Positions 1 through 13,667 of a stretch of DNA of 60,000 bases are shown one piece after another. How positions within the stretch are numbered: the stretch's first letter is position 1; each line of letters opens with the position of its first letter. The stretch spans positions 19,047,127-19,107,126 of the forward strand of contig NC_088297.1 in assembly GCF_032854445.1 (NCBI RefSeq), given 5' to 3'. This DNA is from Liolophura sinensis. Its lineage: Eukaryota; Mollusca; Polyplacophora; Chitonida; Chitonidae. The position numbers and the translations under genes were made by a program. The notes beneath the pieces are model-generated. The model did no database searches, was not told where the DNA came from, and saw only the letters and a list, made by a program, of their open reading frames with translations.

Positions 1-256
1 GGTTGGTGAACAAAAGAAAGAGAAATTTTACACTCACACGGTGTTTCAACGTTGTGTGTCGCCTGGTTGGTACTTGACTCCTGTGGCACATTTTTACGTG
101 AAATTCCGTTATACAGGCTTATATGTTTGCAATATGCCCAGTCCAACATTAAGTACTTCCAGTAAGTGTCATTACGGTATTGGGGAGCGAGTTTGGTATC
201 CCTGATTACTGATAATTAACGCAGTTTCCAACGCACGTGGTGTGAGTCTTACCACA

Positions 257-258
<2 letters not shown>

Positions 259-294
<36 letters not shown>
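259..294. repeat. (TA)n microsatellite
   Basis: About 18 uninterrupted TA units. Confidence 0.95.
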
Positions 295-295
<1 letters not shown>

Positions 296-1179
296 TCGCT
301 ACAGGGCCGGGAGAGACCTTGACGTCACAGGCCTATGCGTCACAGGCCTGTGCTCTAAATCAGAACGCAGCCGGTGAGGTCCCGTAAGGGTTCCATCAAT
401 CTGTACGGTAGACTCGACTAATTTGGGCTCGAGTAGCAGTTAAACTACAGATACATGAAAAGGTAACCTTGTTTTATTTACTTGCGTGATCGTGAAAAGA
501 TAAGTCAAAATAAATAATTTGAGTATTATCTCAAAGCCTGTAAAGCATATATGAATGATTACATTTCCATGTGCATGTTATTAAGAACAAAGTAAACAGA
601 CTGCTGACAGTAAACGCTATCAAATTCAAATACCAGATTTTGAACACAGTTGGCTCTTTTAATGGGAAGAACATTCTCAAAACTGAACACTAACTGAGCA
701 TGTTGCACAACGTTTGAACGGCGAAAAATCCAATGCATGTAGTATCACGAAACAGGTGAAACTTCAAACACTAAAAGAAAAAAAAATGCATGCTCCTATT
801 TAAACAAATACTTGTATATAAAATCGCACGTCCTGCAAAACATCGGTCTCACAATAAGGTACACGTGCCTGTAGGCCTGCTGATAGGATGAAAAGGAGGC
901 GACATGTCAAACACCATCAGACATCCGCAGCAAATCAGTTTTACAGTAGGTATCAGTCTCTCGCTGAGTGTATATGCAAGTTGCATAATCTGTCCCTTTT
1001 GTCAATACTCAATGTCCTGTAATCTCCCGCCTTTGGAAACATCTTTTATCATTTTTTATTGGCGTGAAAGCTTATATTGGTCTGTTAAACGGCTGTAATC
1101 AACAAAAACATACATTTATATTCACTTTGTAATTAGCAAAGAGTTGAACTAATGGGTCCAGCATACAGGAGGGCAGTTC
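295..1179. other. no gene seen
   Basis: AT-rich sequence with an imperfect direct repeat at the start (GTCACAGGCCTATGC / GTCACAGGCCTGTGC, 324-353). TACAGGGCCGGGAGAG near 299 resembles a transposon end, but I found no partner beyond the transposase remnant. Confidence 0.5.
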
Positions 1180-3532
1180 TTAGTTCTCAGTAGGACAGTT
1201 TTCTCCTACTTCACTGTTGGCAATATCACTGAAGTCATCATCTAAGGAATTCCCGTCCGAGGAATCAGACTCAGTTGAATCTTCAGAGATGTCCAAATGC
1301 GAGTCCGGCTGAAGCAATTCGTTCACCGGCTGAAATGGAACTGGCAGAAAAGTGTCGTCGGACCCCTCTCCGTGACTAACATCGCGTCGCCTCTTCCCGC
1401 AGTGTCGTCGCACGCTGCAGGCTGTCATGTATTTTTCAACAGCCTTAGAAACCAGTTTCTCCTCGTAACCGGAATCCAGACTGGTCAGGACTGGAACGTT
1501 TGTGTGGATAAAGAGGAGATCATTCAGCGTAGTTTTCTGGAGGCGCGTTCGACAGTCGGTTAAGATGCGTCGCGTTGTGCTGAAGCAACGTTCGACTGTG
1601 GCTGAGGAGTATGCAATTGTCAGACACAGCTCCACCAGCAGCAGGAAATGAGGGAATTTGTTGCTGTAGTGAGTGAAGATTGTCTCCCAAAGGCCGATTT
1701 TGTTTTTGAATGACTTGTATTTCTGCTTCACAATCTTTTTGAGCTGCGAGAACTCGTTCAGCGCCAAGTCCAGAAGAAACCCGTGTTGTGAAAGCGGCGT
1801 TTCGAAGTGTTCAGCCAGTTTTGATATTTTATCCCTGCCGAAGTTCTCGTCATCGTAGTCCCAGGTAGTGTGATCTGTGATTAACATTGCACTGAACACA
1901 GCATTATGGTCAAAGAAAGACTCGAATCGAATGCCAATAGCTGCTTGAATTGCAGGCAACAGTCGCTCCTTTATTCGTCTCACTGCCTGTTTTCCTCGTT
2001 GAACATCTGTCAGCACATATTCTTGTTGGTACATGAGAGTTCTCTTGCCACTACGTTTCCGTTGTTTTTCGGTCATTTTTTCTTTGTCCTTCAGCGCTGT
2101 AGAAGCAGGTAAGTTTGTACCACGGGCCGTGATTGTGACAGTCGTCGTTTTCTGTGCAGTCAAACGGCAATTCAACGTCTGACTGGGTGAGCTCTTGAAG
2201 CCTTTCTTTTGTACTCTCGATACAGTCCTGCACATCTGTTATCAGGGATGATTTTGTTTGCATGACGAAAGAGAGATGCGCCGTTGCCAGGAGGGTTTGT
2301 CTGTAGAAAAGCAGGGAAGCGAGGTAGGAATAGTACAGGAACTTCCTTAGATATCCTCGGAGCTTAGCGGCTGTGTCGGGTGCATACGCGGCGGTTTTCT
2401 ACCATGTTTTCAGCATAAATGCAGAGAGGCAGAAAGTTAATTACCATGGCCTTTGCGGCTCTGCACTTGTGGTTTTGAAATCTGGTGCCCGAGGCTTTAA
2501 CAAAACTAACACAGGTGACACCAATACTAGCTGCAATTTCCCTGAGTAATTGCTTTGCCTTCCCACTGTTCCGAAACATGTAATAGATCTGGCACATCAT
2601 CTCATCTATATCGCTGAAAGCTTGATCGGCACGAAAAGCGTCCTTCATTGCCAATTCCAACCGGTGATTTGTGCAGTGGATTAACAACATCCATTCTCTG
2701 CCATATTCAGCTTTGATTTGCGTGCAGGCACCCGTCAGTCCGCCCATGTTTACGCTGGCACCATCAGCAAAAATACTTATTAAGCGTTTGCGTATTTCGC
2801 GACAGGTACCTGAAATGTGGTCAAAAATGCACTATCGAACGCGTCCTTAACAGCAGCAGCGGTTTCACCGCCAAAGTCTGTCATGTGCTGGCACTGCAGT
2901 AAAAGTTCAACAGGAGTTCCACTCACCACCACTTTGACAAATACCAGTCCCTTCTCATCGCCAGTTTTACGGGCTTGCGAACCGTCGATTAACCCAGCGA
3001 AAAAATTTGACCTACTCAACATCTCGGTTATGTCTGATCTTAGTGATTCCGCGAGAAAAGTAACAAATTCTTTGCAAGCCTTTTCATTGTCTTTCCCAGA
3101 CAGAAACATGACTCCGTTCCTGCGCTGTAATTCTATCAGCCAATTGAAGTCAGTGAAGCAGTTTTCTCTCATAGTAAGAGCCAATGCAGTCACAAACAAA
3201 TGTGCATAATGTCCTTTACTTGCCGAGTTCAGCACAATGTCAATTGTACTTGTAGCTCCTCCCCCTGCCGAGCTTGTACTGGGACTGTTGCCGGCTTCAA
3301 ATTTTCGTTTTGCCCAGTCAATGCCTGAAAGTACGGATCCACGAATTTGTCGCCGAAAAGTTTCCTGCCGAATGGGCGCGAAATAGTTGGCACAGACTTT
3401 GCACTGAAGTTTAATGATAACTCCATTGTTATCTGACTCGATTACCGAAAAATCGTCTTTGAAAGGCCACCTACTGAAAGTTTTTACACTGACGTTGTCC
3501 GACTTTTTAGGATTAGCAATGACTGCAGACAT
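1180..3532 (-). pseudogene. decayed hAT-type transposase
   Basis: Three or more blocks in different frames of the minus strand read like one hAT transposase. The first (3532-2780) is the N-terminal part: a CxxC pair (KLQCKVCANYF) as in BED/TTF-like fingers, followed by a stretch of the ZNF862 type. The second (about 2775-2364) contains FADGASVNMGGLTG and HCTNHRLELAMKDAF, typical of the catalytic core. The third (about 2100-1180) carries the C-terminal dimerisation domain, with SSATVERCFSTTRRI and LQKTTLNDLLFIHTN, then an acidic extension. Frame breaks near 2790, 2390 and 2060-2150 make it non-functional as it stands. I could not fix the terminal inverted repeats or the 8-bp target duplication. 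Family placement is from motifs recalled by eye. Confidence 0.8.
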
Positions 3533-4746
3533 TGCGACATCGTGGGATGATTCAAACAGAGTAGCGCATTTTCACGTTCACTTGTGTATCGGCAGCAGCA
3601 CGTGTGCTGCAGTCAGCTGGACATGCACTTGTACCGGTTCAGTGATCCCTACCTGACCTACATTCGTGCGTGACCAGCACAGGCAGCTGGCTGTGGCTGA
3701 AATCGATGTTTCTATTTTTAGACCCGTTGCCATACTGGCCGCGTTGTGATTATGAAAGCTGTTCAGTTCAGTTTATCTGTATTTACGTAATGCACACTGA
3801 CTCTAAGGACGTTCTCGTTGGACAGTTGGCCTAACCGATTTTCCGGTTAGCCAAATTGCACCGCACGTAACCGTTGCGCGACCGACGGTTTCGTTCGCGC
3901 CAAATTTCGCTGCCTGGGGTAGCTTTTGTCTCAAACATCATGACATACTACCATGTCATCAGGTTTTTAAATAGAATGTTGATCTGACGTTGATTTTGGG
4001 CCATCCCTAGCATAACAACATTTTTGCCAGGGATTTTCAAGGAAAGCTGTGATAATAAACATAATCACAGCCCCAGAGGGTTTAAAGAACTTTTTAACAC
4101 AAGGTTGCTGTCATGTGGTAGAGTGACGTCAATTCATTGAAGAACCTGCTCTTCACAATGAAAATTTGATAAGGGGTCAGCAGCTAACAATGCATCAAAC
4201 CAGTCTTTACAACTGCTCAGCCCTACAGAGCTACACCACAATAAAAGGCTGCTGTAAAGAGTAAGGTGCTGTCTCTAGGGCCTATGAGAGGTACCAGTTC
4301 TCGGGAGTTCCGCGTAGGGGCGCTCGCACACGTACCAGAAGTTGGGGTTAGAATCCTGGGGTGCGTTCCATTCGTCTGTCTGAGCGCCACTGATGGCAGA
4401 TACAGTGGCCACCGCAGGACACAGTGTGACGTTTCAATGTTCCGGAAGTTGCACGAGTTAAGGCGGTACATACAATACACGCCACGACTCCACCGACGTC
4501 TCCTTCAGTGGCAAATGGAACGACATGACAAGGAGCGCATGAAACGGACCCCTTGCGATACGTGGTCTTCGCGCATGAGCGTTGAGCGAATGGAGCATTT
4601 TCTAATCTTCCTGTTTATACGCGAGGGCCCCCACTCGAAACTCCCAAGAACTTGTATCTCTCACAGGCCCTATCACAGGCACTCAAAGTTTTCTCCCTTT
4701 ATTAGTCTGTCAAACATTAATATATATGGACAGGCGTGAAAAACCA
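3533..4746. other. no gene seen between transposase remnant and palindrome
   Basis: Contains a CpG-rich patch (3835-3910) that may belong to the transposon's end, and a plus-strand open frame at 4266-4739 without recognisable domains or splice context. Confidence 0.5.
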
Positions 4747-6487
4747 TTGGCAAGAAATCACGAATTGGCAATAAAGAAAACCTTTGTTTCTCGATTGTTA
4801 TTGCACCTGCTCACACTATAAACATATTTTTCCTAATCACAGTCTATTGAGCGGCTCGAATTCCGCATGAATATCACTTTTAAAGGAAATGTCCAAAATC
4901 TATGAACTCCATCGTGTACCCTGACGCTCTGCCATTTATAGTCACATATCTTTCTAAACAGGAGCAGATTCCACAAAGCCATTTCTGACTCTTTACAATG
5001 CTTACTTTTTGGTTCTGGAAGTAGAATTTTTTACTTCAGTCAGAAATAGCTTTGGGGAATCGGCCTTCAATGGTATGGTATTTTTTAAAGCTAATCTCTC
5101 TAATATTTTTGCAAAGGAAAAAACAAGACAAAGAGAAGAAAAAAGAAGTAATAACAAATAAAAAGTTACCGAAAGGCAGGATTGCCTATATATGTGCATG
5201 GGATTTCGCTACTGTTGAATATTTATACATTTGCCATAGACATATTTTTTTAGTTTTCACTCTGTAGAAATGGGTTGTTGCGGAATATAACTCTGTATCA
5301 AGGAACATGAAGTGTTGGGAGAGTTACAAGGAATAACTCCTTCTAATGTGTCGGATCGATGGTAAGCCACCTTTACCGCATCTTAAATCGAAACATAAAT
5401 TGACGTCAACCGAGTGGTCCCCATAATCAACAAACCTGTTCTGAGTCTTGCCAAACCAAAAATGATCCATGACATCCTCACAAATTCACAAAATAAATAC
5501 ATGTTCAGACACCACACCCACTGTAGCCACCATCTCGTTCTGACAATCGTACATGCAAGTCTCGTGATCGATGTGAGTGCAGAAAAAAAAAATAAGGTTG
5601 TTAAAGGGAAATAATACCTGGTGTAGACATGGGTGTACCATCTGAAAATGTATTTATTTTGTGAGTTTGTGCAGTTGTCATGGATCGTTTTTGGTTCTGC
5701 AAGACTCAGAACAGGTTTACGATAGGGAAGATTTAATGCGTGTGTGAAGATGCGGTTAATGTGGCTTACTCTCGATCTGACACATTAGAAGCAGTTATTT
5801 CCTGTAACTCTCCTAACACTTCGAGTTGGTCAATTCAGAGAGTTACATTCTGCAACTGTAGAAACAGGACACAATAAAAATAGTTACACAATTCTTGCTG
5901 ATAATTAACTGAACTGTGGATGTACTTAGTGTGACCACATATATCTGGCCACAAAGTAGGGGTGAATGTGGTAATTTGAATTCATCCATTATTTCTTCTG
6001 GTTTTCTATTGTCTTCAGACTTTTTCGACAATTTATTTGCATATCAGTTCATGTAAGTAGACATGAAAAAGCAGTTAAAATATGACATGTGTATGTAAAT
6101 TTTAACTTTTAGATTGTGCCTATGCATGGATTTAAAAAAATTATACGTCCACATTTTTCAACCAAATATCTGCCATGGTGTCTTCTGCTGTAAATTTGTA
6201 ATACGCTCGTAAACAGCTGGTTTGTGCCTGTGCCAAGTATGACATGCATGCACGCCAGTTTGTGAATCTTCGTCAGCTCACGAAGAGGATTTAAATGGCT
6301 AGCACCTAAGCAAGCAATGGAGTTCATAGATTTTGGGCATTTCCCTCTGAGGTGATATTCACGTGGAATTTGAGCCGTTTAACGCACTGGGATTAGGAAA
6401 GATATGTGTATAGTGCGAGCAGGTGAGATAACAATCGAGAAACAAAGGGTTTTTATTGTCCCTTTGTGATTTCTTGCCAACCTGACA
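4747..6487. repeat. 1.74-kb interrupted palindrome (fold-back element)
   Basis: The outer arms 4747-4915 and about 6314-6487 are reverse complements of each other at roughly 80% or more by eye: both read GGCAAGAAATCAC, CTTTGTTTCTCGATTGTTAT and CCAAAATCTATGAACTCCAT from the outside inwards. The inner arms 5273-5545 and 5629-5861 are again reverse complements (for example AACCTGTTCTGAGTCTTGC and GATCCATGACA), around an 80-nt loop. The stretches between outer and inner arms (4916-5272 and 5862-6313) do not match. No coding potential was seen. It could be a fold-back DNA transposon or an inverted duplication of one element, later diverged. Confidence 0.85.
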
Positions 6488-7713
6488 CATGATGTCGTGT
6501 GTGTATTGATTTTCTACTTCCAGTCGTCTGCCATTGACAGAACAGTTTCACAACAACAACACTACGAGTCACACTTTCGTTATTATAGACATACTTTCGT
6601 TCCGTGATAATCCTCCACAACCCTCTCGTCTCTGCGGGCGTCTGGGTAGATAAACGTCGTCATTATCAATTTTTGCAAGTGAAATGCAAATGTTTGAGAT
6701 TGCAACGACAAAAAAGGATCAAAATGCTAACGAAATAAAAACCCGCCAACTGTCACGCGAGTTAAAACAAGCACCTCTTTTTTTACCTTCACCGCTAAAG
6801 AGTTCCAACATCTCCCCAACCGAGACTTCGTAGCGTACATTCCGTTTATCTCTATAAGGGCTGTCCAACTAGCCACGAATCAGTCCACTGATCAAAATTA
6901 ATAATCTGTTTAAATTTACAGGGAAACCTTGTACTTTCTTTTTCTTTTACAAAAATGTTCTAAGGCCTAACCAGAGAGAAAAAAAATATGGCGTGTCAAG
7001 GTTGGAAAATACCTGTAGGCCCAGGCGCCGAGGTACCGTACAGCCACTTTGGAAAAATTACCGTGGTGTCTAGGCAAACAAATTAGCCGTACACTGCATG
7101 GGATGTGCATTCTTGAAAACTCACAACATCTCTCCAGTATTCACGTACCGTATGAATGGACATATCCACTTTGCATTTCTCAGATCTCTGTACTACTATC
7201 TTTCACAAAAACTTATTTGATAGAGTTTTATCACTATTTTTTTTTTCGGTACTTAATAAAACTGGTCACCGCTACATCAACGTCAAAGACAACAAAGCCT
7301 TTTTAGTTCCACTACGTGCAAGGGTTCCTATTCACAAGATGCCCATTTGTTGGTCATTGAGTTGCTTAAATTTCTGATTACTAACATCTATATGAAATTC
7401 GGGGAAACCATCAACAATATATCGGAATTGCGATGAGTACAAATCGTGCGCCTCTCTTGGCTTATGTATTTGTTCTTAACGTTACAGTAACAAATCTTTC
7501 TTCAGGTCCGCTACACACAAGGGTTGTTATTTTCATGGCATGTCTCGTTGTTCATAGGCTTAATAAATAGCTTGAACTGTTCATTTATATAAAAAAAATC
7601 TGTGTGATCGGGGAAACCATATATCAACAATGTATACAGGCTAGGTATTTCGATGGATACAAATTGTACCCTGTTTTGGACGATTTATACTTGTTCTAGT
7701 ACACTTAAACAAG
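6488..7713. other. no gene seen
   Basis: AT-rich intergenic-looking DNA with short open frames only. Confidence 0.5.
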
Positions 7714-7955
7714 TAATCTGTTAAATTTAACGGAAAGTCTGTTGTCTGAGTGATGCTAGAATGTATTCTGTTAGTCCAGCAGATTATTATGTTAAAAATA
7801 ATACATATGCCTATCTTCTGTTAATTCAACACAACGATTCTATTAAATTAACATCATATTATATATGTGTAATATAACACAGTATTTAGTTAAAATAACA
7901 TAATACATTCGAGCATCGCCCAGACAACAGACTTTCTGCTAAATTTAACAGATCA
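7714..7955. mobile_element. MITE family C, copy 1
   Basis: A 240-bp AT-rich element with inverted terminal repeats of about 55 bp. The left end reads ATCTGTTAAATTTAACGGAA, AGTCTGTTGTCTGAGTGATG and so on; the right end is its near-perfect reverse complement. There is no coding capacity. Copy 2 lies 0.7 kb downstream. Confidence 0.88.
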
Positions 7956-8660
7956 GTTTCTCGAATGTATATGAATACGACTACATGCAAAAGTTGACGA
8001 CCTGCCAAATTTAAACAAACCATTCCTAACAAAGGCTCTCAAAAATATATCTCCCTTCGCTGGTTTCTAAGGAAACTATACACACTCTCCTGATACTACA
8101 TATTATCTGGACTTGTACAAAGACCAAAACCGTTCCCTGTCACGTCCACTTTACGACGAGGAATAGCGTTAGTTTTGACATTATAGATTATCCATACTTG
8201 GCTAGCAATGTACTGAAGGGCCATCCATTTGGCGTGTACACATCTAGCCTTGTTGCATTTGCTTCTGTGTGTTTAATGTATATGCGCAGATTTCAACCAA
8301 CGTCGTAAGTTATTACCGCAAAATCTGTTGTGTCAAGGTTATTTCATCAAACATCTTCACTCCAAGTTTCTTACAAAGTGTGTCATTATCTTATAAGTAA
8401 ATATGGGTAACAATAAGTATCTCTGACAACTTAGATAAACGTTTTGATTTATTTCGTGGTGCACGATTTGGATACTGATTCCGTTCAATCGCCTGAAACG
8501 CTTCTGGTGTCATCATTGAAAACTGTTGATTGGTTCTCTTGGCATAAATCCGTCTTAATTCCGTACTAAATATACTTTCGTAGTTCCTTGATGGCTGATG
8601 TGATTATTGAGCCGGGACGTCCATTTTTGGTTGACGACCGGTATATGAACGCTAAATCAA

Positions 8661-8900
8661 ATAATCTGTTAATTTTAACTTAGAGCCTCCAGTCTGGGGG
8701 ATGCGAGAATGTCAATACGGTTATAATATTACTACTATGTAATAATATATTGTGTTGTATTCGACATAATATCTACAATAAAATTTCTATATTAATTTAA
8801 TAGAATATTTGTTCTACATGTAACAAGTTAATCTGCTGTAATAACAGAATACGTTCTAGCATAACTCATACCAGACTTTGTGTTCAATTCAACAGATTAT
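8661..8900. mobile_element. MITE family C, copy 2
   Basis: Same size and same end design as copy 1: AATAATCTGTTAATTTTAAC on the left and the reverse complement of AATAATCTGTTGAATTGAAC on the right, with the internal GATGC..GAATG/GAACG box. It is more diverged than copy 1 and runs into an (ATT)n tract. Confidence 0.8.
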
Positions 8901-8920
8901 TATTATTATTATTATTATTT
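8894..8920. repeat. (ATT)n microsatellite at the edge of a MITE
   Basis: About seven ATT units directly follow the right end of the family C MITE. Confidence 0.85.
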
Positions 8921-9463
8921 TTAGAGAAAATATCTGTTTTGACGCCTAGATTATATATTTGTAAATGGTCTAAACCGAGCAGTACCCGAAAATATCCGTC
9001 ACATGTCACCAACTAAAGGACAATCATCGTGATGGCGTTATGCCGCAAGCCACGCAAGCTTACAACTGGATTGGAACACGAACGTCAACGGTCAGAGGCT
9101 ATTACAGTCTCAACTGAGGAACTGTAGACTTTTGGACTTTAGGTAGATTTGTACGCTTTGTCCGGGTCACAGTGCTTTAGGTTTATTTTGTCGTCCCCTT
9201 CTGGTTTCTGGTTTTACAAACGCCTTATATATCTATGTGTCGAAGCAGACATTCGTATACCATTTCAAAGTTTTTATATGGATATAAACAAATCGGAAGT
9301 TGTTATCCAGATAGAAACTTTGTGATGTTACTTTGTCAACTTTATTTGCCTCTTACAGAACTAATTCGTATACCAGCCATCAGCCAATAAGGACGTTCCA
9401 GATCAACAATCGCAAGGCCAATTCCCAAAACGACATAAAACGCAAACCATCAAAGAACTATCA

Positions 9464-9640
9464 TTTATTTATTGATTTGATTCGTGTTTTACGGCGCACT
9501 CAAGAATATTTCACTTATACGACGGCGGCCAGCATTATGGTGGGAGGAAACCGGGCAGAGCCCGGGGAAAACCCACGACCATCCGCAGGTTTCTGGAAGA
9601 CCTTACCACTTAAGGTCGGAGAGGAAGCCAGCAAAAGAAC
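9464..9640 (-). mobile_element. SINE family 1, copy 1 (lacks tRNA-like head)
   Basis: On the plus strand it begins TATTTATTGATTTGATT and carries the shared core AAGAATATTTCACTTATACG, CCAGCATTATGGTGGGAGG, GAGCCCGGGG. It ends at GGAAGCCAGC, without the tRNA-like part seen in the complete copies at 23.3 and 29.6 kb. Confidence 0.88.
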
Positions 9641-12600
9641 TAGGATTAAAAGTATATAAAGTAGTAAAATAGGACGGACTCATACCAAGAGAAGCAGTCA
9701 AGTTTTCAATGATGCTGGAGAGACGCAAGGTATGTTCTAAGCATAAATCATTTGCGGATGCCTGGGAGGTGTTTCTACAGATCTACTGGCGACTAGATTC
9801 TGACTTTAAATAGTGAGGTGGCTTAATATTTTATCAATCCAGATATCGACACATACATCGTACATCTTTGATTGATTGAATGGCGTTGAATAACATTTCC
9901 CTTACTTTTATTTGATGGTTTGAGACCGTCTCACTTGTATGGCAGAGGAAATTGGCTAACTCGGGGTAAACCTTGCCACCTCTGGCAAGTTACTATCGAA
10001 CTTTTCCATGTGTGACGTACAGACAGGGAAACTATGCTTTTACGACTCGACGCAACTGTCACGTTGGGTTGAGTTCGGTCTTAAACTTATATGTATTCCG
10101 AAATTAAAGCGAGGTAGTCGGATCAAGGCTTGAAAATCAAGGTCTGTGAATTGTTACCGGTATGAAAAATCACGTGGAAAGTGTGTAAATATATTTAAAA
10201 TGTCACGCATCATTCAGCTTGAGCACTGACGGAGATGATAATACTACTCACGAAAACTGTAAATAGCGCACTGCTCAACAGTTCGGTGCGTTCGCCATAG
10301 CGTGCAGTTGTTTACATAAGGCGAAAGTAGTCATCTCAGATCAGGTGATGTAATGCACGAGCCTTTTGTAAAAAAATATGGCTCCCAAGTATATTTGAGA
10401 TATAATCTCAATGGAGGCAGTAGATACATCTCTATTTTAGAATGACGAGAAAGGCAACAGGAGAAAAAATACGAGTGAGTTTGCGAAAAAGCAAACGAGA
10501 AGATGAGTGCAAACGGCCATACACGAGCAGCATATTGTTACTTCGTCATAAGCAGTGAAAGCGAAACAATCAACAGGTACCATTTTCAGTCTCTGGTATG
10601 AGCCCACTCGAGTTGATCTCAGGTCTCCCAACATCCAGACGGACAAATCTTTCATCAGGCCGCATTCAGACAACGCGATCTGTCGAATGGGGCAATCGCA
10701 TGGAATCTATCGCATGTTCTTTTTTCAATCGACTGGTAGACTCGAAAACACCACATTCTGAATGAGGCGTTACGAAATGTACGTTTTTTTGGGTTCGACT
10801 ATATAGTCGGATTCGTTGAGTTGCAACGATAAATCAAACCGTGTGAACGCGGCTTTCACGGGATTCGAACACAGTGCATCACGGGATAATGCCTACTGAT
10901 TTTGCCTACCACAATCACGAGTTTCACTAAGCACATCTCAAACATTGCACATTTAAATGTAAATCACCGTTTTGTAATTTACTACATGGTTTGTTTGCTT
11001 TGGGTTTAATGTCGCTGTCAACATTATTTAGGTCAATTCGATTCGCCTTCCCGCCAGCTGTTGCAGCACATGTTTATACTGCTGTCTGATTGAAAATCCA
11101 GACACCAGACGGTTTATGAAGCAGACACTTTAAGCACTTGGCCACAGCAGTACAAACAAAATAATGAATAAAATGCCTCAAGCCTCTTCTAACAAATACA
11201 AATCTCTGCCAGGTTTCCTCTCACCATAACGCTGATTGCTGCTGTAGATGTGAAATGTACTTGAGTACAAACAAATAAACAAAAACAAGAACAGGTTTGC
11301 GTATAAGTTTATACAGATATTTGAATACATAAAAATCTGCACAGCGTTTTGCGATATAACAGATGTAAGCGAATTCAACTGATCAGGCTGACATTGTCGA
11401 ACAATATTGGCATTATTTCATTTCCTTATGCAAACTGATAAAAGTGAGAAAACGAATTGCACAGAATATCATATATAAATAATGTACAAAGCCATGACGA
11501 AATAACTTTTACTCTTACATAAACAACAGCAGAGTCAAGTCGAATTCATAAATTGCTTAGTTCTCCAAAAGATAAATAAAATTTGTCAATGGCAATGTTT
11601 AAATAATTCCACGGTCTTCAGTTGTCCTGAACGAAATAGGTTATCTCCTCTTGCCTCAACGAGCAGTCCAATGAAAGCAAAGAATGCTTCACACTGTTAT
11701 CATATAAATACTGCCCGATACAGGTCAATACCACCTCAAGAAGTCCAAAAATCTTTAACAAGCACATCTACATGTACATTTCAATTGTGAGGGAATCTTT
11801 CAAATATGGCAAAATCACCCACCTGAATTACCTAGCTGTTTTAAAACAATTAATAGTAGTAGAATGTACATGAATAGGTGAATACAGAATCAGGTATTTT
11901 GCTATCAGACATGAAATGTGTTAAACAATTAGTTCGATGTTGGCTCAGCTTACTGTCAATTAGCAGTTTTTTTTTCTGATAGTCCTCCATAATAGATGTA
12001 GATGCAAACATACAAAATGTCAACAAGTTGTCAACATCGTGATTTGATATTCATCGGTTGACACAAGCAATGTTCAGCTTTAACAGCACATGGCATTATT
12101 GCAAATTCTGTAACAAAGGATAGTTCAAGTAATTATTCCAATGAAATATAGCTGGCTTTAAGACTTACCGCAGACCGTTTGTGTATGTATTCAACTCTGA
12201 TGTTCTCGTGTACTCTCGTGCCATGTGAAAAATCAAACATTATTCACCACACACTAGTCTGCTTCATTTGTGTAAAACACTTCACTTAACAAGAGGTAAT
12301 ATCTTTTTAAACCATACTTATCAGAATTATGGTACAGCTGCATAACAGCCACTGTGATGAAAATGGGCAACACAGTCTGCAAATTAAGATGCTTTACTAT
12401 ACGTACCCTCCATAAGTGACGACAATACTGGTGATAGTTACATGTACTCTAAGACATCACACACTATGGCATCTTCACTTTGCCGAACTCGACAAGTTCA
12501 AACCCACTGAATAGCCCGATAAATGTCTCAGTGATGAACACTATCATATCTTACGAGACGGCTTGAAATGACAAGCTGATTAAAATCATTTTTTCCCTGC

Positions 12601-13667
12601 CTGTACATCAGCTTTCCCTTTTACATGGTAAGAAATAGATTTCTCTACCCAATCAGATGTCTCATTTCAAGAACATTGATTGCGGGCTTAACCACATACA
12701 TGTGCACTGTATGTCAACGATAAAATATAAAACTATTTCATTAACATTCTTTTTACACTGGTCTATGTACACATAAACTGGTTGGCTAGTTTAGACAATT
12801 TCCAAATGTCATCTGACATGTTCAAACTATATGCAGGATTTCAGAAAGAGCAATTAGTGTAAATGATGATAACCCTGCCTATAGTGATAAATATTTTGAT
12901 TCCCGTTGTACTATAGAACAGTCCAAGCATGGTCTTCTCACTATCATATTTGGCAAAAGGATTGGGAAGGGTGGTAGGAGTTTGTAAAATATGATGATGA
13001 AATGAAACAAAGCTGTTCGATCAATAGCTGCTCAGGCCATGATCTAGTCTTTCTCGGGAGCATTCATCCAGCTGAGCCAAGATGGTACAGCCAAAGAGCA
13101 AAAACTGCTGAATGTTTTTCTTAAATGTCTCTTTGAAGGTTTCCAAATTTGCTCAGTTTCTGATTGATCGGGGCGGGCAAGCAGAGCAGTGCAGACTTTA
13201 CCATCTCTCCAAAAACTACCACATTCAAAGCCACAAGAACGCCACCATCACATCTGACCATTTTCTGGAAAAGGCCTTCTGATTGCTTCAAAACGCCACA
13301 TGGCTACCTCTGTTCTTCTTTATACATGTAATAAGGAAGCTTTGTCCCCTATACTGGTCCTCGAAACGCAGAGATCTTTATAGAATGGGCCTTCAGCGGG
13401 GAGGATGTACCGACATGCCAGCTTAAGGTGACCAGCAGACTCACATTTGCGGCATTTTGCTTCAGGAAGCAATTTCCGTGCAGTTCATACAGAATAGCAA
13501 CTTTCCTCTGGTCTAAGCAGGTAACAGGTCGATTGAGGACCTGCCTCTCGACACACACAATCTAACGCAACAACAAGTCACATGTCCCATCAAGCAACAA
13601 AGGCTGTACGCAGCCCAACAATCAAGGCTTCTAACGGTAAAACACCAAACAGGCTCCACCCGTCCAG
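9641..13667. other. intergenic DNA; its upper part may be the 3' UTR of the short CLK isoform
   Basis: No coding sequence was recognised. From 13667 downwards on the minus strand follows the TAA of exon 11S, so the first few hundred to 2500 bases may be 3' UTR. I found no AATAAA on the minus strand nearby; an ATTAAA occurs near 11005. The end cannot be placed. Confidence 0.4.

Noticed and set aside
4266-4739. 157-codon plus-strand frame.
   Set aside because: No recognisable domain, no splice or codon bias support, partly open on the other strand as well.
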